Source of the DNA: Bacteroidetes bacterium HGW-Bacteroidetes-16
GTDB lineage: Bacteria; Bacteroidota; Bacteroidia; Bacteroidales; F082
Direction: 5' to 3'
DNA: 64,000 nt
Assembly: GCA_002840975.1 (NCBI GenBank)
Contig: PHDN01000007.1
Coordinates: 1 to 64,000, forward strand
Position 1 is the stretch's first letter. Every line of letters starts with the position of its first letter. Below the pieces are notes generated by a model. The model made no database searches. It saw only the letters and a list, made by a program, of their open reading frames with translations, and was not told the origin of the DNA. Shown here piece by piece: positions 8,419 to 17,945 of the stretch. The translations under genes were made by a program, and so were the position numbers.

Positions 8419-9888
8419 TCAATAATTATTTTGTGTCAACAATCCTCCACTGATATCTATCTGTGATTGAGGTACAGGAAAAACTTCGTGTTTACCGGCA
8501 ATAAAGCCAAGTGGCCCCATCACTTCAGCCGCCCTTCCCTGCCTGACCAGGTCGAAGAATCTGTCATGTTCCATACCCAGCTCCACCCTTCTTTCGTGCC
8601 AGATCAATTGCCGTAATTGTGATTGATCAGTAACGGAAATGTCGGTCAATCCAGCTCGCTGACGCACCAGGTTTAACGACTGAAGTGCGCTGGTAGCATT
8701 CCCAAGTTCATTGGCTGCCTCCGCGTGAATTAATAAGACTTCGGCATACCTGAGTACCCTCAGATTTTTATTCGATTGTTCATCATTGCCGTTAAATGTT
8801 TCCTGGCTTCGGCTTACATAGGCTTTTTGATTATACCTTGGATTAGGTAAATTGTCGAGTATCACGACATCATCCCACAATACTTCGCCGGGGTATATCA
8901 TCGTTGCTTCCCTACGCAGGTCGTTTTCTTCGTAAGCATTGTTGAGCGATTCAGAAGGCGAGTTGAAGCCCCATCCAAATTGTCCCCTGACGCCCTGCAC
9001 TAGTGAATATTGCTGAACACCCAACGCGATGGGCCCGCCCACAGCCTGCACCTCAAACAGTGATTCGCTACTGTTTTCGCCGATTTCCCTCCAGATTGTA
9101 GAATAATCGTCCACGAGTGCGTACTCACCGGAGTTAATCACTTGTGCTGCCATGTCAAATGAAGCCTGCCAGTTTTTCTGATATAAATAAACCTTGGCAA
9201 GTAATCCCTTTGCGGCTCCTGAGGTGGCCCTGCCCAAATCGGCGTTTTCGTACTGGCCCTTGTTATATAAGCTGTCTTTAGCATACAACAGGTCGCTGAC
9301 GATTAAATCGTAAATCTGCTGTTTTGGGGCACGGATCATGGCTTGATCAACCTGTACGCTATTGGTAGGGTCAATCACACTGTTAATTAAGGGCACGTCG
9401 CCGTAGGTTCTTACCAGATTCCAATAGAAATATGCACGCAGGAACCTGGCTTCGCCTTTGAGCCTGTTTTTTAACTTTGATTCGACGGCAATTTTTGGCA
9501 GGATGTCTAAAGCCAGATTGGTTCTTGAAATTCCACGGAAGTTGGCTACCCATATTTCATTTACTGAGATATCGGTGGGGCCGTAAGTGAAATTATCCAG
9601 TTTATCCTTGTCTGCACCAGTGTCACCGGCTGAGCTGCCTTTGTCAGCATCATCAGATGCGATGCTGGTGATACCTATCCACGAAAAAGAATGTTCGTCC
9701 CACGTTAACATGTTGTTGTAGATGGAATTGACAAGTTCCTGGGCGCGGGCAGGTGTTGAATAATATCCTTCGGGTGTGATCTGTCCTTCGGGCTTCACAT
9801 CCAGGAATTCTTTGGTACACGAGGTTACCAGCACCATGCTGATCACCGTGACGAGTAATTTTATCATATATTTTTTCATGACTGTCAT
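8419..9888 (-). CDS. SusD/RagB family nutrient-binding lipoprotein
   Basis: A 489-aa SusD-like outer-membrane lipoprotein that caps the SusC transporter and binds glycan. Lipoprotein signal with VTSC, then SusD-typical features: FLDVKPEGQITPEGYYST, TPR-like helices, RFLRAYFYWNLVRTYGDVPL (about 145-164), and the C-terminal LRVLRYAEVLLIHAEAANEL and LIWHERRVELGMEHDRFFDL segments. It begins 1 bp after the susC-like stop. An alternative start at 9879 (MKKYMIK) gives a slightly shorter signal and is equally possible. Confidence 0.93.
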   Translation of the reverse strand: MTVMKKYMIKLLVTVISMVLVTSCTKEFLDVKPEGQITPEGYYSTPARAQELVNSIYNNMLTWDEHSFSWIGITSIASDDADKGSSAGDTGADKDKLDNFTYGPTDISVNEIWVANFRGISRTNLALDILPKIAVESKLKNRLKGEARFLRAYFYWNLVRTYGDVPLINSVIDPTNSVQVDQAMIRAPKQQIYDLIVSDLLYAKDSLYNKGQYENADLGRATSGAAKGLLAKVYLYQKNWQASFDMAAQVINSGEYALVDDYSTIWREIGENSSESLFEVQAVGGPIALGVQQYSLVQGVRGQFGWGFNSPSESLNNAYEENDLRREATMIYPGEVLWDDVVILDNLPNPRYNQKAYVSRSQETFNGNDEQSNKNLRVLRYAEVLLIHAEAANELGNATSALQSLNLVRQRAGLTDISVTDQSQLRQLIWHERRVELGMEHDRFFDLVRQGRAAEVMGPLGFIAGKHEVFPVPQSQIDISGGLLTQNNY

Positions 9889-9889
9889 T

Positions 9890-12826
9890 TTAAAGATCGA
9901 GATTAATGCCGATTAAATATTTACCAGTTGTAGGGATAGGATTGGTTTCGATGCCGGAGTTCATTACACCTCCGGGAAGCTCGGGGTTATACCCGCTAAA
10001 TGCCTGAAACGTGTATGGATTTTGAGCACTGATATAGATACGAAGCTTTGAAATTACTTTCGATTCGAGGGGTATGGTATAACCAATGGCGATATTGCTG
10101 AATCTGAAAAAATTTCCTGATTCAACATAATAATCGGAGGCCACGGGTACATTATTGAATGCCCTTGGGGTGGTAGAATTGGTGTTGTCAACTGTCCAGC
10201 GATCCTCGAGAGATGCTTCGATGTTTTCGCCTCCCCATCTTTGAGCTTTCTTGCCGTTATACACTTTGTTTCCCATATTTCCAAAAGCACCTACCTGGAC
10301 ATCAAATCGTTTGATGTCCAAAGTGAGGTTGATCCCAAAATAAAATACCGGCTGGTAGGAGCCAACGAAAATCCGGTCCTCATTATCAAGCAGGCCGTCT
10401 TCGTTGTTGTCCTTGTACTTGAAATCCCCTATTTTAGTACCGGGAAAGTGTGGCGTGGCATTTATTTCCTCCTCTGTTTGGTAGAGTCCATCAGTTTCAT
10501 ACACCCAGAAACTGCCTACAGGTTCTCCCACCGAGGTACGTGTAACGGTTTGTCCATTCCCCAGGCTGCCTCCATCGATCGGGAGCCCATTGGCTAAGTC
10601 GATGATTTCGTTTTTGTTGTAGGTAAAATTTCCTCCGATGGAGTAACCGAAATCTTTGCTTATTTCATCCCGCCAGTTAATAGAAACTTCGATCCCCTGA
10701 TTCACCAGTTCGGCAATGTTGGTGATGTAGCTGGTCGATCCCAGGATGGCGGGAAGCGGTGCAGGGTACAAGAGGTCTTTGGTATTTTTTTTGTAATAGT
10801 CGATTTCGCCATAGAGCCTGTCATTCAGAAAGCCGTAATCAAGCCCGATATCCAGACCTTGTGAAGTTTCCCATGTTAAATTGGGATCTTTTACATCGGT
10901 GATGGTCGAACCATTCTGAATTTCTTCACCAAATGGATAGGAGATTCCAGTGGCGATGGTATACAGGAATAAATTGGTGCTGATGTTGTCGTTACCCACC
11001 AGACCCCAACTGGCCCTTAGTTTCAGGTTGCTGATGACTTTTGAGTCCTTCATAAAATTTTCCGCAGAAATTCGCCATGCCACACCTGCCGAAGGGAAAA
11101 ATCCCCAGCGGTTGTCTTCTGAAAACCTGGAAGAACCTTCATATCTTGCTGTTCCGGTGATGAAATATTTTCCACCATAATTGTAGGTTCCCCTTGCAAC
11201 ATAGGAAAAACGCCTCCATTTGTCGCCTCCATTTCCGTTGGTGGCAGTGGCTGCATCGCCTAAATTAAGGTACCAGTAATTTTCCTGGGGTGGAACATCC
11301 TGGCGATATCCAGTAAGGTAATTTGAATTCAATTCTTCCATGGTAACGCCGGCGGTCGCATCGAGGTTGTGTTTGCCGTTGAACGACTTGGCATAATTAA
11401 ACATATTGTCCCAGGTGTAATGGTATTGTTGATTGGCAGTAATACTTAAGTTGCTGATGAGGTTTTGTTGCGATGGAGAAGCAATAAAATAGGGCGTGTA
11501 GTATTTCGACTGGTCGTTACCAACATCTAATCCAAAGCTGGATTTAAAAGTGAGTTCGCGGTAGAGATTGGCTTCGCCCCAAAAACTGGCCTGAATTTGA
11601 TATCCCTTTCCTATGTTGTGATAATAAGCCAGTGAGGCTACAGGATTGCCCACATTGTTGATGTTGTTCGAATTCCCCCAGTTACCTGCCGAATCATGTA
11701 CCGGAACGTTAGGACCTTGCCTGTAGGCTGAATTGTAAACATCTGTATTGGGATAATTTGCCTTATAGGTTGACAAGCTAAGGATGTTTCCCATTTTCAG
11801 CCAATTGGCAATTTTATATTCATTGTTCAACCTCAGGGTATACCTTGAAAAATCATTTTTTTGCAAGACCCCTTTATCACCGTTATAACTAAAACTAACC
11901 AGGTAGGTAATTTCGTCGGTTCCACCTGACATGGTAACTGATTGTTGTACCAGCTGACCCGTTCTGGTTACTTCATCCAGCCAAACCGTATTGATGGGAT
12001 ACGTATCCCCAAAAAATGCGGCCGGTTTGTCGTCACGTAAAAGGGCTTCGTTGGTATATTGTTCGTAAAATTGAGATGAAGCCATTTTCACCCGTTTCCC
12101 AATAATATTAAACCCATAATATCCCTGATAACTCAATTTCATTTTGCCTTTTGACCCCTTTTTGGTGGTGATGATAACCACCCCGTTGGAGGCTCGGGCA
12201 CCGTATATGGCTTGTGAAGAAGCATCCTTCAGGACGTCAATTGATTGAATATCGTTGCTGTTCAGGTTTCTGATGTCACTGGTGATGATTCCATCTACCA
12301 CGTACAATGGATTGGTGCCCGCTTGTATCGACCCGACACCCCTGATCAGGATTTCGGGGCTGCTTCCGGGCAGTCCGTTGTTAATAACCTGCACCCCTGC
12401 CGAGCGTCCCTGTAATGCCAGTGCCGGTGAGGCTGAAGCGATGGCAGCGATATCAGCGGCTTTTACTTGTGATACCGATCCTGTGAGGTCTTTCTTTTTA
12501 ACAGTACCATATCCAATCACCACCACATCTTGCAACAGGGCCGCATTTGACTGGAGTACGACATTGATGGTTGATTGGTTTCCAATGACTACTTCATACG
12601 ATTGCATCCCTACATAAGAGAATTGCAAAGTGCTTTCGCTGGCGGCTTTAATAGAATAGGCTCCGTTGAGGTCTGTCACAGTTCCAACGGAAGTTCCTTT
12701 TATTAAAACATTCACACCAGGTAATGTATAACCTTCATCGGCAGTTACGACTCCCGAAATGGTTTTTTCCTGCGCCATTAAATTCGTCGCATAGAGCAGG
12801 ATGAATAAGAGTAGAAGTTTTTTCAT
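9890..12826 (-). CDS. SusC/RagA family TonB-dependent outer membrane transporter
   Basis: A 978-aa SusC-like protein. Signal peptide (1-18, LMAQ), carboxypeptidase-regulatory-like domain (about 22-97, ISGVVTADEGYTLPGVNVLI and GTSVGTVTDLNGAYSI), a DVVVIGYGT TonB-box-like segment (about 100-109), plug domain with SPEILIRGVGSI and NPLYVVDGII, then a beta-barrel up to the C terminus. It imports oligosaccharides energised by TonB. First gene of the glycan locus. The upstream 250 bp (12827-13078) probably contains the promoter; no regulator gene (HTCS or ECF sigma/anti-sigma) is in this window. Confidence 0.95.
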   Translation of the reverse strand: MKKLLLLFILLYATNLMAQEKTISGVVTADEGYTLPGVNVLIKGTSVGTVTDLNGAYSIKAASESTLQFSYVGMQSYEVVIGNQSTINVVLQSNAALLQDVVVIGYGTVKKKDLTGSVSQVKAADIAAIASASPALALQGRSAGVQVINNGLPGSSPEILIRGVGSIQAGTNPLYVVDGIITSDIRNLNSNDIQSIDVLKDASSQAIYGARASNGVVIITTKKGSKGKMKLSYQGYYGFNIIGKRVKMASSQFYEQYTNEALLRDDKPAAFFGDTYPINTVWLDEVTRTGQLVQQSVTMSGGTDEITYLVSFSYNGDKGVLQKNDFSRYTLRLNNEYKIANWLKMGNILSLSTYKANYPNTDVYNSAYRQGPNVPVHDSAGNWGNSNNINNVGNPVASLAYYHNIGKGYQIQASFWGEANLYRELTFKSSFGLDVGNDQSKYYTPYFIASPSQQNLISNLSITANQQYHYTWDNMFNYAKSFNGKHNLDATAGVTMEELNSNYLTGYRQDVPPQENYWYLNLGDAATATNGNGGDKWRRFSYVARGTYNYGGKYFITGTARYEGSSRFSEDNRWGFFPSAGVAWRISAENFMKDSKVISNLKLRASWGLVGNDNISTNLFLYTIATGISYPFGEEIQNGSTITDVKDPNLTWETSQGLDIGLDYGFLNDRLYGEIDYYKKNTKDLLYPAPLPAILGSTSYITNIAELVNQGIEVSINWRDEISKDFGYSIGGNFTYNKNEIIDLANGLPIDGGSLGNGQTVTRTSVGEPVGSFWVYETDGLYQTEEEINATPHFPGTKIGDFKYKDNNEDGLLDNEDRIFVGSYQPVFYFGINLTLDIKRFDVQVGAFGNMGNKVYNGKKAQRWGGENIEASLEDRWTVDNTNSTTPRAFNNVPVASDYYVESGNFFRFSNIAIGYTIPLESKVISKLRIYISAQNPYTFQAFSGYNPELPGGVMNSGIETNPIPTTGKYLIGINLDL

Positions 12827-13078
12827 AAAATCAGTTTAAAGTGGGTTCTTAAAATGTAGATTTCAGTGAAATTTTAAAACAGCAAAAACCCAACCACTGT
12901 TTTTTAAAGTTCGTTGTAAATATACATCTTATTTCGCAGTTACGATTTTTTTACTGATTGCAATAACATGAAGTAAGATCTCCATTATAGTCAAACGCCT
13001 TTCGGCTCAGGCCATTGGTTGAAAGTTTGTAGCAGGTTTGTGGTTGTTAATATCAGAATCGATACAAAATTCAAAAAG

Positions 13079-14395
13079 CTACATACGCTTTCTGATGGCT
13101 GCTTTCCGTTTCTTTTCTTTTCTACCCGCTCCTCCAGAGTTTACCTGTTGGTTTTTTGCTGATTTCTCATGAAAGGCACCCGTATTTTTCTTCCTTGAAG
13201 GATTTACCAGATAAGGCTTGTCGTAAAGTGCCGCCGGTTTTTCTTCTTCTGTGGTGATAGTTGAAATCGTAACTTCTGCAGGAAAGGGCAACATTGGAAT
13301 GGGCTTTTTCATCAATTGCTCGATGTCGCCCTGCGACTCTTTTTCAATTTCATTGATGAAGGAAATGGCTACCCCTTCTTTGTCGGCCCTGCCGGTTCGT
13401 CCAATACGGTGGATGTAATCTTCGGGCAAGGTGGGCAACGAAAAATTGATCACATGGCTCACATCGGAAATATCCAGCCCTCGCGCCATGATATCGGTGG
13501 TAATCAGGATCTTTAATTTACCATTTTCAAACTTTTTCAGCGTTTCGAATCGGTTGTTCTGCGATTTATTGGAATGAAGCACACCGGGTTTGATATCCAA
13601 ATAACCAGTAAGTTCCTCGGCCAGGCGATCGGCCAGACGCTTGCTTCCTGTAAAAACGAGCACTTTTTCCATGGAGGAATCAGTTGCAATCAAATGCTTG
13701 ATCAAATTGACTTTGGTGTAGAAATTAGGAACATCATAAGCTTGCTGGACAATCTGATCCAACGGAGTGCCATGAGGCGCAATGACCACCTGTTCGGGAT
13801 GGTTAAAAAAAGTATTGATTACTATTTCTACTTCACGGGTAAGCGTGGCCGAGAACATGATGTTTTGCCTTTTTTCGGGCAATATTTCCATGATGGACAT
13901 CACCTGTGGACGGAAACCCAGGTTGAACATTTCATCCACCTCGTCAATCACGAATTTCTGAACGCTTTTAATGGATAGAACTCCCGTCAGGGCCAGATCG
14001 AGCAACCGACCGGGCGTAGCCACCAAAATATCCATTCCTTCGTAGACCAGCTTCTTTTGAGTGTTGATGTTGGTTCCACCATATACCCCGGCGTGTCGTA
14101 CATTCATGTAAGTTGTCAGTTTCCTGATTTCGTCTTCAACCTGGATAACGAGTTCGCGCGTTGGGACAACGATCAATACGCGGGGGGCACGTTGATCCGA
14201 ATAGGGCAACAACCGCAACAAAGGCAGGAGATAGGCAAAAGTTTTACCTGTTCCTGTTTGAGCCACGCCAACGGTATCTTTTCCAGATAGGATGAGAGAG
14301 AAACAGGCCTGTTGTATGGGTGTAGGATATTCAAAACCCAGGTCGATGAGGGCGTTGTTGAGTGGGGTGCTGAGATTGAGGTCGTTGAAGGTCAC
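13079..14395 (-). CDS. DEAD-box RNA helicase (RhlE-like)
   Basis: A 438-aa ATP-dependent RNA helicase, probably in ribosome assembly or mRNA turnover. Q motif (FEYPTPIQQ), motif I AQTGTGKT (about 45-52), Ia PTRELV, motif II DEVD rather than DEAD (in KFVIDEVDEMFNLGF), motif III SAT, and motif VI HRIGRTGR (about 333-340) are visible. The C-terminal tail (about 400-438) is basic, a usual RNA-binding extension. The DEVD variant occurs in other Bacteroidota helicases as far as I know and is not inactivating. Confidence 0.93.
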   Translation of the reverse strand: MTFNDLNLSTPLNNALIDLGFEYPTPIQQACFSLILSGKDTVGVAQTGTGKTFAYLLPLLRLLPYSDQRAPRVLIVVPTRELVIQVEDEIRKLTTYMNVRHAGVYGGTNINTQKKLVYEGMDILVATPGRLLDLALTGVLSIKSVQKFVIDEVDEMFNLGFRPQVMSIMEILPEKRQNIMFSATLTREVEIVINTFFNHPEQVVIAPHGTPLDQIVQQAYDVPNFYTKVNLIKHLIATDSSMEKVLVFTGSKRLADRLAEELTGYLDIKPGVLHSNKSQNNRFETLKKFENGKLKILITTDIMARGLDISDVSHVINFSLPTLPEDYIHRIGRTGRADKEGVAISFINEIEKESQGDIEQLMKKPIPMLPFPAEVTISTITTEEEKPAALYDKPYLVNPSRKKNTGAFHEKSAKNQQVNSGGAGRKEKKRKAAIRKRM

Positions 14396-14613
14396 GCGGT
14401 TTTATGTATTTTTTTGCAAAGATAGGTGTTTTCTTGCTCCCTTGGAATTGGCAACCAGAGGCCTTCATTTGACAGGATTGGTAAAGAAACTAATTAAATT
14501 CCTCCGGGACGAAAAAAACGAAACCAATCATTGTTCTAACCAAATCTAACCGAAGATTGAACCCGGAATAACTTGTATTCAGCTTAGGATAACAATCTGT
14601 TTTACGCCAATAA

Positions 14614-15000
14614 TTACTCTAAAATAAACGTCACGCGCACAATGCTGTCCTGTTCCACTTTGTATATGGCAATGGCATCCAGGTATTTACCATTTCGTTT
14701 TACATATTCCCGGTCGATGACATTGTTGCCCATTCCAATCCGGTTAATAACCATACACGATAAATCAGGGGCCGCCTCAAACACGGCCTGATAGTGCTTG
14801 CGCATGGCTTCTTTGCCGCTCATCAACAGACTGTCGGGGAAAAGATACAACTCGATATGAGAGGAATAAGTCGCCATGAACTGATCAATACTGCGCTGAT
14901 TGTATGCATCAACCTGCTTTTGAACGATTTTTTCGGAGGGTGACTGACCGATGGCAACCTGAAATGCGATCGCCAACATGAAGCTCAATAGTGTTTTCAT
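14614..15000 (-). CDS. Secreted SnoaL/NTF2-like protein
   Basis: A 128-aa protein with a signal peptide (1-18, AIGQ) and a mature domain resembling the NTF2-like/SnoaL fold: QKQVDAYNQRSIDQFMATYS at the start, YLFPDSLLMSGKEAMRKHY in the middle, and REYVKRNGKYLDAIAIYKV before the last strand. Such proteins are often annotated as steroid isomerase-like; the ligand is unknown. It follows the maf gene by 1 bp, so it belongs to the same operon. Confidence 0.7.
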   Translation of the reverse strand: MKTLLSFMLAIAFQVAIGQSPSEKIVQKQVDAYNQRSIDQFMATYSSHIELYLFPDSLLMSGKEAMRKHYQAVFEAAPDLSCMVINRIGMGNNVIDREYVKRNGKYLDAIAIYKVEQDSIVRVTFILE

Positions 15001-15001
15001 A

Positions 15002-15598
15002 TTATTTAGTTAAAAAGTGAATCAATTCTTCGTACAACCGGTGTGTTGGAAGTCCCATCACATTAAAATAGGAACCGTCAATGCGTTCGATGGCCACATG
15101 CCCGATCCATTCCTGAATGCCATAGGCGCCAGCCTTGTCGAAGGGTTTGTAATTTTGAACATAGTATCTGATTTCATCGGGGGTTAGCTTTTTAAATACC
15201 ACCTCTGTTGTTACCGAAAATGTATGTGTTTTCACCGTTGTCATCAGGGTAACACCTGTAATTACCAGGTGTGTTTTTCCTGAAAGCAATTCAAGCATAT
15301 CGTACGCTTCCTCAGGGTTGAAAGGCTTGTTCAGAATCTGGTTTTCAACCACCACAATGGTGTCTGCAGTTATCACCAACTGGTTGTCATTCAACTCGTC
15401 AGAAGTAAACGCGACGGCTTTTTGTTCACTGAGATAACCCGCCACCTGGTGGATGGGCATGGTGGAAGGGAATATCTCGTCGCCAGGTATGGTTCTGATG
15501 GTAAAATTTATTCCCATCTCTGTCAGCAACTCCCTGCGCCGGGGCGAACCCGAAGCCAGGATGACATCGTAAGGTTTTAATAAATCGTGTAACATCAT
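15002..15598 (-). CDS. maf: Maf family nucleoside triphosphate pyrophosphatase
   Basis: A 198-aa Maf protein, hydrolysing non-canonical or pyrimidine NTPs (dTTP/UTP type). The N-terminal ILASGSPRRRELL motif (about 14-26), ITADTIV (about 75-81) and the GKTHLVITGV segment are characteristic. Its ATG overlaps the end of the upstream prenyltransferase gene by 4 bp. The gene order prenyltransferase-maf in a unit with a KdsC-like phosphatase is common in Bacteroidota. Confidence 0.93.
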   Translation of the reverse strand: MMLHDLLKPYDVILASGSPRRRELLTEMGINFTIRTIPGDEIFPSTMPIHQVAGYLSEQKAVAFTSDELNDNQLVITADTIVVVENQILNKPFNPEEAYDMLELLSGKTHLVITGVTLMTTVKTHTFSVTTEVVFKKLTPDEIRYYVQNYKPFDKAGAYGIQEWIGHVAIERIDGSYFNVMGLPTHRLYEELIHFLTK

Positions 15599-16590
15599 AG
15601 CAATTCAAAATAGAAAAAGATAAGGGACACTATCCCAAGCAACATCAGTCGTTTGGATAATCTGGAAAGGCTAGCAAAATCAGGTTTTTCCGTGGCACGG
15701 TGCAATCGGACGATTATCAGTACAAGCAAAACAATGATCAATATAAACCAGCCTGCTACTCCATAGTAGTGCATCTGAAAGTAGTAAAAGTCTACCCAAA
15801 CTAATCCTGCCAGCGACAGGTAGGCGGTGAACAGTGCAATGACTTTGGCTACTCCTTTTCCGTATACTACCGGTAAGGTACGGCATCCAAAACGGTTGTC
15901 ACCGGTATAATCTTCCAGGTCTTTTATCAATTCGCGCAACAGCGTTATTAGGAAAGCAAATCCAACATAAATCAGCACCAATTTGTTGGTTAGCAAAAAT
16001 GAACTCTGCACTTGCGCAAACTCAATACCCTGGTTGCTTAAGGCGAAAAAGGTGAACAGCCACACCAATCCAAACGAAAGGCTGCTCAGTACAGCCACTA
16101 CCATGTTGCCTACCAGGGGCTGACATTTGTATTTCTGCGAATAGAACCAAAGCAGACCTGCAGAAAATAGAAAAATCAGACTGTAGCTTATCTTATGAAG
16201 CAAATAGGAAAAGAGCACGCTGGCCGCAATTCCGGAGAGGGTAGTAATCCAATACAGAACCTGCGCCGTGCTTTCAGAAATCCTGTTACCAACCAGGTTT
16301 TTACCGGGTTTGTTCACCGAATCGGTATTGATATCCACCAAATCGTTGATGATGTACCCTCCCTTGGTAATTGCCAATACAGAAGCCATGAGCAGCATCA
16401 GTTCAATCCACGACAATCCCGCTTCAAAGGGAGCCAGTCCCAATGCGGGATTGATCAGGCAAAACAGCATCAACAACATGGTTATCAGAATGATAATAAG
16501 GTTTGGCCAACGTACCAAACTGAATAGGTCTTTTATCCCGGCACTATTTATCATGTGTTTTAATTTCAATTGTTGTTGGTTGAATATCAT
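15595..16590 (-). CDS. UbiA family prenyltransferase (geranylgeranylglycerol-phosphate synthase-like)
   Basis: A 331-aa integral membrane prenyltransferase with about eight hydrophobic segments and the first Asp-rich motif in NDLVDINTDSVNKPGK (about 85-100); a second, LIKDLEDYTGDNRFGCRTLP (about 218-237), supplies the other polyprenyl-PP/Mg site. Bacteroidota homologues are usually annotated as geranylgeranylglycerol-phosphate geranylgeranyltransferase. The substrate here is not proven. An internal ATG at 16554 (MINSAGIKD) may be the real start, since the first 12 residues are polar and Q-rich. Confidence 0.88.
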   Translation of the reverse strand: MIFNQQQLKLKHMINSAGIKDLFSLVRWPNLIIILITMLLMLFCLINPALGLAPFEAGLSWIELMLLMASVLAITKGGYIINDLVDINTDSVNKPGKNLVGNRISESTAQVLYWITTLSGIAASVLFSYLLHKISYSLIFLFSAGLLWFYSQKYKCQPLVGNMVVAVLSSLSFGLVWLFTFFALSNQGIEFAQVQSSFLLTNKLVLIYVGFAFLITLLRELIKDLEDYTGDNRFGCRTLPVVYGKGVAKVIALFTAYLSLAGLVWVDFYYFQMHYYGVAGWFILIIVLLVLIIVRLHRATEKPDFASLSRLSKRLMLLGIVSLIFFYFELL

Positions 16591-16638
16591 TATTTCCCGA
16601 CGCCAATATTGTGAATATTTTAGTCGTCTGTATTCTTT

Positions 16639-17160
16639 CTACCAATGATGTGATTCTTCGGTCATCCATTTTCCCTGCACTTTCAGTACCTGTTCGATGA
16701 TGTCGCGTACACAGCCTTCGCCCCCTTTTTTATCCGAAATATATACCGAAATGTTCTTGATCTCCTCGGCGGCATCGGCCGGGCAAACCGGAACTCCCAC
16801 CCGTTGCATCACCCTGAAATCGGGGATGTCATCGCCCATGTATACCACTTGCGATGGATCTATGTTGTTGGTTTTGATGTACTTTTCAAAGGTTTCCATC
16901 TTGTTTTTTACACCCAGATGCACGTCTTTAATATTTAAAGTGTCGAACCTGTTTTCAACGGATTTTGAAAATCCTCCCGAAATGATGGCGATATTATATC
17001 CAAGTTTAACAGCCAACTGCAATACGTAACCATCTTTTACATTGGCCGAACGGAGGGGTTGTCCTTCATGCAGTAAGATGAGCGTGCCATTGGTCATCAC
17101 TCCGTCGTAATCAAAAATAAAAGTGGTGACGTTGTTCAACAGTGCTTTATAATTACTCAT
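16639..17160 (-). CDS. KdsC-like HAD-superfamily phosphatase
   Basis: A 173-aa HAD family IIIA hydrolase related to KDO-8-phosphate phosphatase. Motif I FDYDGVMTNG (about 15-24), motif II IISGG (about 58-62) and motif IV MGDDIPD (about 107-113) are intact; the end GGEGCVRDIIEQVL is KdsC-like. It overlaps the DUF2520 gene by 8 bp. It may act in LPS core synthesis or on a related phosphosugar. Confidence 0.85.
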   Translation of the reverse strand: MSNYKALLNNVTTFIFDYDGVMTNGTLILLHEGQPLRSANVKDGYVLQLAVKLGYNIAIISGGFSKSVENRFDTLNIKDVHLGVKNKMETFEKYIKTNNIDPSQVVYMGDDIPDFRVMQRVGVPVCPADAAEEIKNISVYISDKKGGEGCVRDIIEQVLKVQGKWMTEESHHW

Positions 17161-17941
17161 GGCGTTTTTTTATGATTTGATCTGTAATAAGTTGATAGAG
17201 TTGCTGGTATTGTGGAAAATCCTTTAACATCTCCCGGTGTCGGCTGATGGTATTTTCATCGTTTCTTCGGGCCGGTCCGGTTTGCGCTTCTTCAGGGCTC
17301 ATTTCTTCCATTTTATGTGCTGTTTCCTGAATCAACGGCAGCAAAAGGTTGAAATCAAGGTGGTTTCTCTCCAATATTTCATGAGCCATTCCATACAACT
17401 TGTTTGAAAAATTATTCACCATCACGGCAGTTAAATGCAATATGGCCCGTTCGGGAGAAGAAATTGCCACCACTTTGTTGCTCAGTTTATAAGCAAGCTG
17501 GGTAAGTAATTCACAGGTAGATGCCTGGTTGCCTTCGATACAAAGTGGAACCACCCTGAAATCCACTTTCCTGTTTTTTGAAAAAGTTTGAAGTGGGTAA
17601 AAAACCCCCGTTTGACGAATTTTGTCTGAAAGCGAGTCCTGCGGCTCAATCCCGGAAGTATGCGCCACGATTGCCCTGCCCGGAGAAATCGACTCCGACA
17701 CCTCGGTTATTTGATTATCCGGAACACATAACAGCATAAGGTCCACATCAGATGAAAGTTGTTGTACGCTCTTGCAAGAAACACAATTAAACTTTCGTGT
17801 AAAATCCAACACGTGCGAAAGGTGGGGTGAATAAACCTCGTGAATGCGCATGTTGGCACTTTGAAATGCATGTGCAAGATGCGTGGCCACGTTGCCTGAG
17901 CCAACAAAACTGATGCTTTGTATTTCGGTTATTTCTTTCAA
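17153..17941 (-). CDS. Rossmann-fold/DUF2520 domain protein
   Basis: A 262-aa protein with an N-terminal NAD(P)-binding glycine motif SFVGSGNVATHLA (about 11-23) and a C-terminal DUF2520 helical domain (about 135-255). Distantly similar to pyrroline-5-carboxylate and ketopantoate reductases; the substrate is unknown. It sits in the conserved Bacteroidota order DUF2520-HAD-UbiA-Maf with short overlaps, so all are probably co-expressed. Confidence 0.82.
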   Translation of the reverse strand: MKEITEIQSISFVGSGNVATHLAHAFQSANMRIHEVYSPHLSHVLDFTRKFNCVSCKSVQQLSSDVDLMLLCVPDNQITEVSESISPGRAIVAHTSGIEPQDSLSDKIRQTGVFYPLQTFSKNRKVDFRVVPLCIEGNQASTCELLTQLAYKLSNKVVAISSPERAILHLTAVMVNNFSNKLYGMAHEILERNHLDFNLLLPLIQETAHKMEEMSPEEAQTGPARRNDENTISRHREMLKDFPQYQQLYQLITDQIIKKRHE

Positions 17942-17945
17942 CGGC

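Noticed and set aside
12255-12617. 120-codon plus-strand frame inside the susC-like gene
   Set aside because: Antisense shadow of a well-supported SusC coding sequence.
13079-14395. DEVD in place of DEAD as a sign of an inactive helicase
   Set aside because: The two catalytic acidic residues D-E are kept and other motifs are intact; the variant is seen in functional relatives.
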